64,000 bases of DNA, taken from the NCBI GenBank assembly GCA_009363875.1, contig CM018690.1, positions 5,692,788 to 5,756,787 of the forward strand. Direction: 5' to 3'. How positions within the stretch are numbered: position 1 is the first letter of the stretch; each line of letters begins with the position of its first letter. This stretch comes from Mikania micrantha (Eukaryota > Streptophyta > Magnoliopsida > Asterales > Asteraceae). Positions 9,701-21,677 of the stretch are shown piece by piece. The notes below the pieces were generated by a model. It had not been told where the DNA came from. It searched no databases and saw only the letters and a program-made list of their open reading frames with translations. The position numbers were made by a program, and so were the translations under genes.

Positions 9701-12655
9701 AAAATCATCTCGTGCATAAAGGCACGTAAGTGTTTACAGAAACGGTGCGTTGCATTCTTGGCTCATGTGGTGGAAAAAGAGAAGGATAAGAAGAAGATTC
9801 AAGATGTACCGGTAGTGAAAGAGTATCCTGAAGTATTTTCTGAAGATCTACCAGGTTTGCCACCTGTGCGACCGGTAGAGTTTCGTATTGACGTAATTCC
9901 TGGAGCAACTCCTGTTGTTAAATCTCCTTACAGGTTAGCACCTTCAGAGATGCAGGAATTGTCTAATCAGTTACAGGAACTACTTGATAAAGGTTTCATT
10001 AGACTGAGCTACCCACCTTGGGGAGCTCCGGTCTTGTTCGTGAAGAAGAAAGACGGATCGTTCAGAATGTGCATAGATTACAGGGAGCTGAACAAACTAA
10101 CCATCAAGAATCGGTATCCATTACCGAGGATTGTTGATTTGTTTGACCAACTGCAAGGAGCTCAATACTTCTCAAAGATTGACTTGCGGTCTGGATATCA
10201 TCAGCTTAGAGTACAAGACGAAGACATACCTAAAACGGCCTTCCGAACCAGATATGGGCATTACGAATTCATGGTGATGCCTTTCGGATTGACAAATGCA
10301 CCAGCGGTTTTCACGGATCTCATGAACCGAGTGTGCAAGCCGTATCTAGATCAGTTTGTTATTGTCTTTATTGATGACATACTGATTTATTCGAAGAGCA
10401 AAGCAGATCATGAACAACACCTTAGAAAGATCTTGGAGCTGTTGAAGAAAGAACAACTTTATGCTAAATTCTCTAAATGTGAATTTTGGCTTAGAGAAGT
10501 TCAATTTCTGGGTCATGTGGTCAACAGTGAGGGAATACACGTAGATCCTGCCAAGATCGAGGCGATAAAGAACTGGGATACTCTTAGGACACCAACGGAG
10601 ATACGGTCTTTTCTGGGATTGGCAGGTTATTAAAGAAGGTTCATCTCGAACTTTTCTAAGATAGCTCTGCCTCTCACTAAGTTAACTCAGAAAAGTGAAC
10701 TGTTTGTCTGGGAACAGAAACAAGAAGATGCTTTTCAGACCTTGAAACAAAAATTATGTAATGCTCCAATCCTGTCTCTTCCAGAAGGATGCGATGACTT
10801 TGTTGTATACTGTGATGCTTCCCATCAGGGACTTGGTTGTGTATTAATGCAACGGGACAAAGTTATTGCCTATGCCTCCAGACAGTTAAAAGTTCATGAG
10901 AAGAACTACACTACTCATGATCTTTAACTGGGAGCTGTTATCTTCGCATTAAAGATTTGGAGACATTACTTATATGGCACCAAGTGTACCATATTTACTG
11001 ATCACAAGAGTCTGCAGCACATCTTTGATTAGAAGGAGCTCAACATGCGACAACGCCGTTGGGTTGAACTTCTGAATGATTATGATTGTGTGATCAAGTA
11101 CCATCCGGGAAAGGCGAACGTTGTAGCTGATGCCTTGAGCCGGAAGGAACGGGTCAAACCCTTGCGCGTTAGAGCAATGGGGATAACCGTGCAGACCAGT
11201 TTAAGTGACAAGATTATTCAAGCACAACAATAAGCACTTGACCGAGGTAATCTGAAGAAGGAACTTGATTGCGGAGCAGAGAAACAGTTCAACACGAAAC
11301 CTGATGGATTGATCTACTACCGGGAACGCATATGGATTGCGGTGGTAGATGAATTGAGAAAGCTTATCTTCGATGAAGCACACAAGACTAAATACTCTGT
11401 TCATCCAGGTGCTGATAAAATGTACCAAGACTTGCGTGGATTTTATTGGTGGCCTGGAATGAAGAAAGACATAGCCGAATACGTCGGTCAATGTCTAACG
11501 TGTGCGAAGGTAAAGGCGGAACACCAGAGACCGTCTGGTTTACTGGAACAGCCTGAGAGTCTGCTCTGGAAGTGGGAACAAATAGCTATGGATTTCATTA
11601 CCAAGCTACCCCGCACTTCCAGTGGTCATGATACGATATGGGTGATCATTGATCGTTTAACAAAATCTGCTCACTTCTTGCCTATGCGTGAGACTTTCAC
11701 GATGGATAAACTGGCAAGATTGTACATTAACGAGATTGTGGTACGACACGGTGTGCCATTGTCTATTATCTCTGATAGAGACAGCAGATTCACATCAAGG
11801 TTCTGGCAATCATTGCAGAATTCTCTAGGGACACAGTTAAATCTGAGTACAGCTTACCACCCACAAACGGATGGTCAAAGCCAACGTACTATTCAAACCC
11901 TAGAGGACATGTTAAGAACCTATGTAATGGACTGCGGTGGAAACTGGGACTCCCATTTGCCACTGATCGAGTTCTCCTACAACAACAGTTATCACAGCAG
12001 TATCGGATGTGCACCATTCGAGGCTCTCTATGGTCGGAAATGTCGATCACCGATCTGTTGGACTGAAGTCGGAGACAATCGAATAACTGGGCCAGAACTT
12101 ATTCAGGAAACCACTGATAAGATTGCTCAGATTCAAAGAAGACTACAAGCTACAAGGAGCAGACAAAAGAGTTACGCCGACAAACGGCGCAAGCCGTTGG
12201 AATTCCAAGTGGGAGACCGTGTAATGTTGAAGGTGTCCCCATGGAAAGGCGTTGTACGTTTTGGGAAGAAAGACAAATTAGCACCAAGATACGTGGGACC
12301 GTTCGAGATCGTCGAGTGTATTGGTCCTGTGGTGTATAGACTGAGATTACCGGATGAACTCAGTGGTGTGCATGACGTGTTCCACGTCTCAAACCTAAAG
12401 AAATGTCTTGCTGACTAATCACTTGTCATTCCGATTGAAGAAATTCAAGTGGATGAACAATCACACTTCATTGAAGAACCTTTGGAGATTATGGATCGCA
12501 AGGTTAAACAATTGAGGCGAAGCCGTATTCCGATTGTAAAGGTTCGTTGGAATTCAAGACGCGGACCCGAGTTTACTTGGGAACGTGAAGATCACATGAA
12601 GTTAAAGTATCCCCAACTGTTTGAAGAGGAAAATGTGCCCGATAACAACTCTTAA
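9701..12655 (+). pseudogene. Chromovirus pol: RT, RNase H, integrase, chromodomain (five stops)
   Basis: One reading frame runs through, starting in the linker before RT because the LTR at 9700 cuts off gag and protease. RT is at about 9860-10650, with the SYPPWGAPVLFVKKKDGSF block and the FIDDILIYSK catalytic loop. RNase H follows (YCDASHQGLG, TDHKSL). Then come the integrase zinc-binding region (HPGADKM...CLTCAKVKAEH), the DDE core (MDFITKLP, SDRDSRFTSRFW, AYHPQTDGQSQRT) and a C-terminal chromodomain ending near 12640. In-frame stops at about 10631, 10925, 11030, 11231 and 12416 break it; no frameshift was seen. Pol normally reverse-transcribes and integrates the element. Chromodomain plus LTR length above 4 kb suggest the Tekay/Del lineage. 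It is dead as a protein gene. Confidence 0.9.
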
Positions 12656-12676
12656 ATTTCGAGACGAAATTTCTTT

Positions 12677-12689
12677 AACAAGGGGAGAC
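12677..12689 (+). other. Polypurine tract
   Basis: AACAAGGGGAGAC lies directly before the LTR start TGTAACATCAG. It is the site where plus-strand DNA synthesis starts. The minus-strand element G has a matching tract at 54161-54172. Confidence 0.75.
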
Positions 12690-12990
12690 TGTAACATCAG
12701 TGCCGGGACCGTCACCGGAACAGTGATCTCTACAGTACATGAACAGTAAATCAAGTACATATTTCAATTATTAGTTGTATATCATTTCCATTACATGTTA
12801 TTAAAGCACAGTTCAGATTCAATTCAGAAAACAAAGTTCAGAAAATAGGGTTCTGGAGTCAGAAAATTATTTGACAATACAGAACCATCATGTGATTATT
12901 TGTTTAGGATTTATTATGTAAAAACATATGTGAGGCTTTAAAGAACAAAACAACATGAATATCGTTATGTGAATGCTAAATTGCCGGGTT

Positions 12991-13122
12991 ATTTGTATAG
13001 GTGACGATCTGTACGAATATATCTGAAAGTTTAACGTTCTGAATGATATTCTATAATTAGAAAACAATATTGAAAAGTATAGTTATCGTCGTATTCGTAC
13101 GGGTGACGATTCGAACGAATAC
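12991..13122 (+). promoter_or_regulatory. Paired U3 dyads around TGACGA (12690 LTR)
   Basis: At 12991-13018, ATTTGTATAG pairs with CTGTACGAAT (two G-T) around GTGACGAT. At 13091-13122, GTATTCGTACG pairs with CGAACGAATAC, with one A-A mismatch, around GGTGACGATT. Confidence 0.6.
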
Positions 13123-13730
13123 GCGCGACAACCGTACGATTCAATTTAAACAGTTAATTAAATATTTTAAAATTAAATAAATAGAAGATATTAGTTAATT
13201 TATTAGGAATTACAACCTAGAATAATTAAATGATTTCTAATTTTATAAATCGGGTCGTTTCGTCGCGAAAACCACGCGAACCGGCATTTTACGCGAAACC
13301 GAACGAGACCGAACGAGTGGGTATTTTATCCCACATTTAATGTGACAATTAATGTCACAACCACCACCATTCTCCCCCATCTCCCTCTCATTCTCGTTTT
13401 CACCCTCTCTATCTCTAGAAACAAACTCTCCTCCTTCTCTCTACGATTTTGTGACGATTCCTTGGTGGATTCAAGCAATTTAGGTGCCAAAGTGTTCATC
13501 CCAACACGTAGATCACAGAAGTACAAGAAAAACAAGAATCCAACCGTGGAATTTGAGGTAAACATTCACTTTAAATTCGGTTTTTGTGGGGTTTTCACGA
13601 GTTCATGTGGTGTTGCTATTATAATCGATATTTAACGCATAAAACACTTAGATGAAGGTGTATACACGTTTAGGTATTGTTAGAAACATGGTTGTAACAG
13701 GTTGGAACCACAAACAAGGAAAGATGATGC

Positions 13731-14190
13731 AGGTTCGTGGGGCATATTCTGCCGGCCGAACCTTTTTGGTCAATTAAGGTGAGGGCCGAACCTAGCATCT
13801 TTAGCCGAACCCTGAGCCGAACCTTTGAAGTCTGCAACGAACCCTGCATCATCATGGGTACACCTGCAACGAACCTATTACCATTTTGTGTTAGCCGAAC
13901 CTAGAGAGATGACAGACGAACCCTAGGACCCACGAGCCTTTGCATGACGAACCATTGATTGGCGAACCCTCCTTGGCCGAACCATAGGTGGTCACGAACC
14001 TAGGGTGGACTACAGCCAAACCTTCATGGTTCGTTTATTTCAGTCACGACCGAGCCTTCTCCCTCCTCATGGCCGAACCCTAAGGGTTCGTTGGTGAGAT
14101 GAAGTAGCCGAACCCTACATGTTGCCAATTTAGCCGAACCTTGTAATACTAGAACCGAGCCGAACCTTAGGGTGATGGCAATAGGTTCGC
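13731..14190 (+). repeat. CGAACC motif array in LTR
   Basis: About twenty CGAACC motifs, mostly GCCGAACCT, GCCGAACCC or ACGAACC, with a few inverted GGTTCG copies near 14030, 14086 and 14185. It occupies the same position in the LTR as the arrays at 2716 and 57236. Confidence 0.6.
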
Positions 14191-16212
14191 TGCCCTAGAG
14201 ATGTTAAAACTAGGATGGTCACTAAAATCCTTCGTTTTCATGGCATATAGGATTGGTATACATGGGCATGTATGAGATAAAGTTGTGTGTGTGCATGGGA
14301 TACGTGGGTGTGCATGGGAATGACATGAGATATTAAATCTTGTGTAACAATTGGTTATAAAAAAAAATGAGAGCATCAAGGACAAACAACAAGGGGTTTA
14401 AGATCAAGTGATGAACTAGGTTATCAACATTTACATTATAGAATGTTTATAAATGATAATTCACTTAGATGTGTAATTATCTAAATGAGACCATTTAAGG
14501 ACTTGAATCTTGGTCAATTAAAAAGCAAGGATATTCAATTGAAACCAAAGTTTATTATTGGGCATAAGTGGGCCCAATAGGGCTTAATTAAGCCCAACAT
14601 ACATAAAATGTTGCTTAAACTTAAGTAATAATGTTTCTAACTAAAATGAAGGTGTTATAAAGTATTAATAATCAAATTTGATAATTTTCAAAAATCTTGT
14701 TAAATCAAAATGAAATTTGACTTTACTTATAAATGTTATTGGTTTCCTTTTTAGTTTATTAAGTTAATTGTAATGTTTTGACTAAAATACTTATTTCGAT
14801 TTAATTGTTTGGGAACTTATTGAAAAATAGACAATATCATTGTCTGGATTTGAACTAAATACAAAGGAAACTCTGCCGAAATTTCTAAAAATGTAAAAGT
14901 AAGTTATTATAACTAATTTGGGATTGGGTCATGAAAGGGTAACTAAGTTAGATTAGAGCATAGATACACTTAGTACTAGGACACTTAGTTACACACACCA
15001 AGACAAAGACTTAGATACGACGACTATTACGCGTACTTATTATATTCGAATTCTTATAAAATAACTCAGGAACTGAAGAAACCTAAGCTACAACAAGAGC
15101 GCACATTTTGTGTTAGATCATTTACATAGCAGCACAGGTGAGTTCATTGCCCCTTTTCTAACATTTTTTGTTTTAAAACGCGGGGCTGAGAAGCATGCGT
15201 AAACTGTTTTATTTAAACTGTTTATTTAAATGCTTTTATATATTATATGTTTTACATATATATGTTTGTTGATACTCCTAGACTCCTGTCTAGGTAATTA
15301 TTAAACAGATCAAATTATCAAGTTAATTAAAGTACTCTTATGAGTAATACTTTAAATTTAAACTCTAAATAAACCCTTAGTCCATCAAGCTCAAATTCAA
15401 GAATCTATATTCAAAGTGAAATCAAAGGAACTAAAACAAAAGATCATATTCAAAGGAAATCCAATTTCAGTGTGGGATCTGAGGACAAAGAATCATAATC
15501 AAGAACTAATTATCATTGTGAATCATGGAAATTCTAAAGATCAAGGTCCAGAGACTCAAGGAATCAGAAATCATAAATGTGTGTGAATCATGGAAATAAT
15601 GAAATCATTACAAACTAATGAAATCATTAATATTTGAGTTAAGGTGGATGTCAGTTGTATAGGGAATCAAGACCACGTGTAACACACATATAAAGTCCCC
15701 TTCAGGTATAGAAGACTCTTGTAGTAAGGCTATACGGGCAATAACATGAACTATCAAATGAAATCAATATCAAATTCATATCAAGAGAATCAAAGAGATC
15801 AAGAATCAAAGGATATCCTTAAAGTCTCGACACATACAGTAGGCCAGAGGGTCAAGCTGATATGGGCAAAACATTTAAAATCCCGGTCAGTTTAGGTATA
15901 CTCCTTATGAGTTATGCCTGGCATGGGTCACGTGTGAGAGGTTACAACTTGGACAACCACCAACAACTAAGTCTAATTGATTGAGTCAAATAAGGCCCAA
16001 TCATCATGTCTTAGTTGTATTTAAATGTTTTATTTATTTATTTAATTAAATATTTAACATTTTATTTCTATCACTGGCTTTTGGGAAATCATGTAACTAT
16101 GATGAACTCAAGAGGAGCAGCGGTAAATCAAATTGTAGAAATCAGAATCTAAATCAAAGGTGAATGGAGTGAAACGCTTAATTATCATTAATAACAATAA
16201 GTTAAGCAGTCC

Positions 16213-16509
16213 GGTATGTGGTGGGACGGTGGCTGGGGCTTGTCCCCTACATATGCCCTATATATAAGCATACTTGATTGGATAGCATAGGTGGTTGTTG
16301 ATGAGGTTAAGGTTGTCACTTCGGGAGATCAAGGTAAACATTTTCAGGGTAATCAAATGCTATAAATCATAGGTCATGGAATCAAAGTAGTGAAATGAAA
16401 TGCTTAATTATCACCAGGAACAATATATCATGTGGTTTGGTATGTGGTGGGACGGTGGCTGGGCGGGCGGTAAGTTCGACCCTACATATGCCCTATATAT
16501 AAGCATACT
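16213..16509 (+). promoter_or_regulatory. Two hairpin modules (f and g) near the LTR end
   Basis: Copy f: GGTATGT (16213-16219) pairs with GCATACT (16268-16274). Copy g: GGTATGT (16439-16445) pairs with GCATACT (16503-16509). Both loops begin GGTGGGACGGTGGCTGGG and end CATATGCCCTATATATAA. They lie about 480-775 bp before the LTR end. The TATATATAA could also act as a TATA box. Confidence 0.6.
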
Positions 16510-16990
16510 AAGCTGGATGGTATAGTTGGTTACTGGTGAGGTTAAGGTTGTCATTAAAGTTATTCAAATTCATTTTATAAGACTTAATGAACTCACCAAC
16601 CATGTGTTGACTTTATTTTTGCATGACTACTCAGGTGACGAAAAGGTCAACTGAAGAGTTATTTCTTTGGACTAGGTTATCGGATAGAGGACCTAGCTTT
16701 TTGGACCTGCATATTTTGAAGCATCATTATACAGTTATTTTGTATATCTTGTGCAGATACAAGATAGAAGATTTATGATGTGATAGTAGATTTACAATGT
16801 TAAATTATAAACTTAACTGATGTAATTTAACTTTGTAATTCTATTTTATTTTAGCTAGTTTCTCATTTATATATCATGTGAAATGTAACAATCTGATCAT
16901 TCCGATTATCACTCTCGATATCGCGCCCCGGGAACCTTCCGCCTGTCGGGGAAACCCGATCCTAACCCGCCAGCTCGGGGTGTGACAGAT

Positions 16991-17003
16991 TGGTATCAGA
17001 GCC
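16991..17003 (+). other. Primer binding site, initiator-Met tRNA type
   Basis: TGGTATCAGAGCC starts three bases after the LTR end at 16987. This fixes the LTR boundary and shows that the LTR serves as a 5' LTR. Confidence 0.9.
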
Positions 17004-17164
17004 ATGGTTATAGAGAAATATAGGTCACTTATTTAAATGGTTTGGCCTAGACTATAACCTAGGGACCCTCCATGTAGAGAAAACAGGACGTAGGAATTTA
17101 CTTGCATACTGTCTCCCATATTTTATCATTTCACTAACCGATAACTTTATTGGTTATGATCAGA

Positions 17165-19184
17165 ATGCCGCCGAGGAGACAGCCTCCCTTGATACAGCTA
17201 CCACCACGAGACTTGGCTCCACACTCCTCTACACCGTCACCAAATGATTCACCACCACCACCTCCTCCACCTCCTCCTCCCCCTCCTCCTTTGATTACTC
17301 AACCATCTGGCTCGGGCACGACACCGACTCTGGATCCTGCCACTATCGCCATGATGACTTTTCTGAGTAACCAGATGACCAACCAAATGAAGGAGGCGAT
17401 ACCGGAGATGTTCCTTCGTCTCCGCAACGAAATCAACAACACTCGCAACTCATCAAGGGAAGCCAGTGGAAATACTGGAGGTTCATCGCATTACTCCTAC
17501 AAGTCCTTTGTAGGATGTAAACCACCCAGCTTCAGTGGGTCTGAAGGATCCGTTGGATTAATCCAATGGATTTGAGAAGATTGAGGCAACCTTGGATCTC
17601 TACAGCTGTCCCGAACATCACAAGGTTCGTTACTCAGCTGGAACATTCAACAAACGGGCTCTGACCTGGTGGAACGGTCAGATCAACGCCCGAGGAAGAG
17701 AGGAAGCTATGGCCATGCCATGGGAAGACTTCCAGACACTGCTGCGAGCAGAATTCTGCCCCAAGAATGAGGTGCAGAAATTGGAGGTTGAATTATCCAA
17801 CCATGTGATGAAAGGGGCTGATCACATGGGTTACACTACTCGTTACCACGAGTTAGTTGCTTTGGTGCCAGACATGGTACCAACTTTGGAGAAAAGGATA
17901 GACAGATATGTGGGTGGACTTCCTGCCTGCATTCAAGGCATGGTTGTTTCAGCCAACCCTACCACTGTCGAGTCTGCAGTGAGATTGGCTTGGAAACTCA
18001 CTGACCTTATGGTAGCCTCTGTAGTTCTAAAGAAGGAGGCTGAACCCAGCAAGAACAAAGCTGAGTCATCAAAGAAACCCCATCATAATCAGAAGAAGAA
18101 ACAGAAGACCATCAAGAACTACACGGTGGCCACACCTCTTCAACAAGTAGCAGCGGCACCACAAAACCCCAACCGCAAACCCTACACTGGCACGTTTCCT
18201 CTGTGTGCCAAGTGTCGGTATCATCATATTGCTAGCACTCCCTGCAAGCAATGCACGGGATGTGGAAGAAAGGGCCATTGGGTCCAACACTGCCGGATGA
18301 CACCTAACCAAGCAGCCAACAATGTTGTTTTGGCTCTTCCTCCACCAGCTAATCAGAACCATGGTGGATGCTATAACTGTGGCGAACAAGGCCACTTTGC
18401 GAAGAACAGCCCAAAGAAGACACAACCAGCAGTTCAAGCACCCCGGGGACGAGTCTTTGCCATTGGAGCACCAGCGGCACGCCAGGACCCAAATGTGGTC
18501 ACTGGTACGTTTCTCTTACATGACTTTTATGCATCTGTTCTATTTGATACTGGTGCGGATCAGAGTTTCATCTCTACCGACTTTGCATGCCAACTAGATT
18601 CCATAGAGGAACAGTTAGACTCCCCTTACATTATAGAAGTAGCTAACGGGAAACAGATCACAGTTAGTACAGTTTATAGGAACTGCCCATTGACACTTAA
18701 CGGTCATACATTCACCATTGATTGGATACCGATGGAGTTGGGTAGTTTTGACATCATTGTTGGAATGGATTGGCTTTCCTCTAATCGAGTGGAAGTCATC
18801 TGTTCTGAGAAACTACTTCGAATTCCATTGCCGAGTGATCGCGTATTGGCAGTTAAAGGGGATCAAGCAAAACGAAGTGTCAAAATCATCTCGTGCATAA
18901 AGGCACGTAAGTGTTTACAGAAACGGTGCGTTGTATTCTTGGCTCATGTGGTGGAAAAAGAGAAGGACAAGAAGAAGATTCAAGATGTACCGGTAGTGAA
19001 AGAGTATCCTGAAGTATTTCCTGAAGATCTACCAGGTTTGCCACCTGTGCGACCGGTAGAGTTTCGTATTGACTTAATTCCTGGAGCAACTCCTGTTGCT
19101 AAATCTCCTTACAGGTTAGCACCTTCAGAGATGCAGGAATTGTCTAATCAGTTACAGGAACTACTTGATAAAGGTTTCATTACG
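17165..19184 (+). pseudogene. Chromovirus gag-protease with truncated RT start
   Basis: The ATG at 17165 (MPPRRQ) follows a 161-bp leader; upstream in-frame codons are not conserved. Order: proline-rich tract (about residues 25-47), gag core (FNKRALTWWNG, FCPKNEVQKLE, YVGGLP), a Cys/His region with two knuckles, an aspartic protease with LFDTGADQSFIS, then the RT N-terminus up to KGFI. The reading frame breaks near 17570 by one base, and from there to 19184 a single frame runs. The second knuckle lacks its last Cys (HFAKNS). At 19184 the sequence leaves RT abruptly for an unrelated LTR. Bases 18880-19184 duplicate 9701-10005 at about 98% by eye. Confidence 0.9.
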
Positions 19185-20312
19185 CGTGATTAAACGACTC
19201 GTTCGAAAGGCGTTGGAACCGAAATGGAATTCCGAACCTCATGAAACAATAAAATCTATATTTTGACTCGAAATCATAATCGCGTATAATTACGCGTGAT
19301 TAAACGACATTGTGTATAACTTAAACAAACAAACTCGAAACTATACGTACTTTCGTATGAACGTTTCAAATGACTTAATATACGCGTGTTGACACGTATA
19401 AGACCAGAAACACAATTTGACAGTATAAATAACACAATGTTATTGTTACAACACAGATTCTTCGTAGAAGTTAATTTACGTGGTTTCGCGAACGTTTGAT
19501 CATTCTACTGCATTCAAAGGTGCGTACACGACCCCTTTTCTTATTTTAACTGTTTTGGGGGAGAAAACATGTGCAACAAACATTTTAGATACATATCACT
19601 TGTGTGAGTTAGCTGTTTACATTAAGTGCGAACATAGCATTACAAGTCCTTACATATCGAACCGTTTAGTTTGCCGTAGTGCAAAGCGTGGTAGTTGGAA
19701 ATAGATCTATTAGGTTTGACAACCTCACTTGGTAGATTGTAGGTCTACGCAAGTGTTTGACTAGCCAATTCAAACATTACTATTGTTTGTGCTAGACAAT
19801 AGTGGAAAGGAAAATTACATTCTAACAGTCAGCTTCGGTGTCGACCGCTTATGTAAATAGTACAAAAGAGTAGCTATCATGACTATGCATGTTTGATTAT
19901 GTTATCTACAAACATTTCGATTCAAACAGTTGTTTCAAACATTTGTGACTACTCAAACCTGTGTATGCACCAACCTTTGTGTTGACTCGATTTACATGTT
20001 TTCTCAGGATGCTAAGGTACAAGAACAAGCAAGCATGGACTAGGAGATCGAGTGTCATGCATATTTTACATTACAGTTGTTTTGGATTTGAATATTTGAG
20101 ACATTATCATTATAATTTACATTTTGCAAACATTGAATTGTTTTACTTTTTACAAACGCTTCCGCAATGTTTAAAACTCTGAATTTTTCAATTTAGACCA
20201 AAGTTATGTTTGAAAATCATATAGAGATCTTCGCTATGTCTAATGATCTGAGATCCTGGTTTGTCACGTCCTAAACGGTATGATTCCGTTAGTTGAAATT
20301 GGGGGTGTGACA
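19185..20312 (+). mobile_element. LTR 'B' fragment (3' part), inverted partner at 62995
   Basis: Ends GAAATTGGGGGTGTGACA, the LTR 3' end of a family whose inverted copy starts TGTCACACCCCC at 62995. Shared blocks include the TCCTGGTTTGTCACG and GATTCCGTTAG region near the end, TTGACTCGATTTACATG, and a hairpin ACTATTGT (19779-19786) with ACAATAGT (19796-19803) that is kept in both copies. The left end has no TG start, so the LTR is probably truncated where it meets RT at 19184. The right end abuts copia sequence. No open frame. Confidence 0.7.
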
Positions 20313-21524
20313 CAACGGATATAAGATTGTTACACAATTGCGGAACGTAAAGAATATCAGAGAGGTTAATGGGACGAGAAGATGTGGATAGGTTTGTGTG
20401 ATCGGTGTGTGAAATTTTTAAACACTTACCATCGCCAAGCACGATTTCATCCGAACTACCATATTCTGAGAAGAATTGCAAGGACAAACGATCCAAAGCG
20501 ATGTGATGTGAAGCACCACTATCTACCATCCATGCGGGCGGAGGGGCCAGAAACTGTGATGTTGTAGCATTAGCCACAGGAGTGGGTGGTGAAGCAACTG
20601 ATGATGAATTAGTCACAGTAATATGGCTATCCTGAAGAAGCCGTGCAAGCTTGCGACAGTATTTTGTTTCATGACCAGGGATATTGCAAAAGTTGCAATA
20701 TTGTAAGTTTCTAGAGCCACGGTTTCCTCCCGATTGATATCCCTGTGAACTCATGAATGGAGGCCCGGTGGGGCGATTGCCCCGATTTTGACCATTGGAA
20801 GAATATTTATTGGTTCCGGATTCTTGTGACCATCGATTAGAGCCACAGCTTGAATATGGGCGTTGAGTATTATTGACAGTAACCATAGTGGGAGTGACTC
20901 TAGTGTGGTTATCCTTGATGAATCTCTCGTAATCAACAAGTTTGTCAAATAGTTCAGGATAGGAGATGGAGGATTCTCGAACCTTGATGGTTACCACAAT
21001 ATTTGAGAACTCATCACCAAGTTGCTCAAGAATGTGTACTAGCAGATCTTCTTCATCGACCGGACTGTGTGCAATTTCTAGATCATCAGCAATCCCTCTT
21101 ATTTCGTGGAGATATTCAGTAACAGTCCTACCACCTTTTGGATTTTTAGTGAGTTTTGATTTGAGAGATATTATGCGGCTTCGTGATATGCTTGCGTAAC
21201 TGATGTTAAGACATTTCCAGGCTTCAAGTGAAGTGTTGGCAGACAAAATAAGAGGCTGGATGGTGTCAGAACAACTGCCGAGAATGGCACTAATGATCTG
21301 ATCTGATCTTGGTGATGCCAAGTAATATAATACGGGTTTGGTTTGGTTTGTTCTTTGTCAAGATATTGCGCCGGTGGTGGGACTGATTCATCGATGAATC
21401 CATCAAGATTTAGCCCGATGAGGGTTGAGGTTATTTGCTTCCGTCACATCAGAAAGTTAGTAAAGGAAAGTTTGATTGGAAAATGACAGGCGATGGTAAT
21501 GGAAGTCACGACAGTGGAAGACAT
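20313..21524 (-). pseudogene. Ty1/copia gag and start of protease/integrase, broken
   Basis: Minus-strand copia polyprotein N-terminus. From a likely ATG at 21522-21524 it passes the gag core (LILSANTSLEAWKCLN, LKSKLTKNPKGGRTVTEYL), a CCHC knuckle (CNFCNIPGHETKYC) and the protease motif WMVDSGASHH, and ends at LYVPQLCNNLISV where LTR B begins. It is broken at least twice: an in-frame TGA about 26 codons after the ATG, and a 5-bp duplication (GATCA) near 21300 that shifts the frame. The PBS and 5' LTR lie to the right (21570 and 21585), which fixes the orientation. The tail read as VSHPQFQLTE and beyond is LTR B, not copia. Confidence 0.85.
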
Positions 21525-21569
21525 GCTGGTGATTTAAACAGAGTTGGGATCAGACTCGTTGGAGATGAA

Positions 21570-21582
21570 GGCTGTGATACCA
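21570..21582 (-). other. Copia primer binding site
   Basis: TGGTATCACAGCC on the minus strand starts two bases after an LTR end (TTTCA). It is close to the initiator-Met type, with one difference. Confidence 0.7.
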
Positions 21583-21584
21583 TA

Positions 21585-21677
21585 TGAAATATTGAAGATG
21601 GTAAAAATTGTACGCATTATTCTATATAGCATGCACCATATATATGAGGTTGATTACAACTGTACATGAGTCATTCT
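21585..21677 (-). mobile_element. Copia 5' LTR, PBS-side part, split by solo LTR D
   Basis: Begins TGAAATATTG on the plus strand (the LTR 3' end). It is interrupted at 21678 by solo LTR D with TSD ATTCT and should resume at 23813. The outer LTR end could not be fixed. Confidence 0.6.

Larger units (their letters stand above)
12690..16987 (+). mobile_element. 4.3-kb chromovirus LTR with internal sequence on both sides
   Basis: Starts TGTAACATCAGTGCC after a PPT and ends GGGGTGTGACA before a PBS (4298 bp). It therefore acts as 3' LTR of the pol to its left and as 5' LTR of the gag to its right. Landmarks: U3 dyads 12991-13018 and 13091-13122; CGAACC array 13731-14190; small hairpins, e.g. GTATAG (15707-15712) with CTATAC (15730-15735); two hairpin modules 16213-16274 and 16439-16509. 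Small open frames inside it have no family resemblance. Confidence 0.9.

Noticed and set aside
10300..10400. RT with an FIDD motif considered as an endogenous pararetrovirus
   Set aside because: Integrase, chromodomain, PPT, PBS and LTRs are all present, so it is a Ty3/gypsy LTR element.
13326..13635. Overlapping frames on both strands in the 12690 LTR
   Set aside because: Not kept in the other LTRs of the family; pyrimidine-rich leader sequence.
17150..17164. Earlier in-frame starts for gag
   Set aside because: The related copies begin MPPR; the upstream codons are not conserved.
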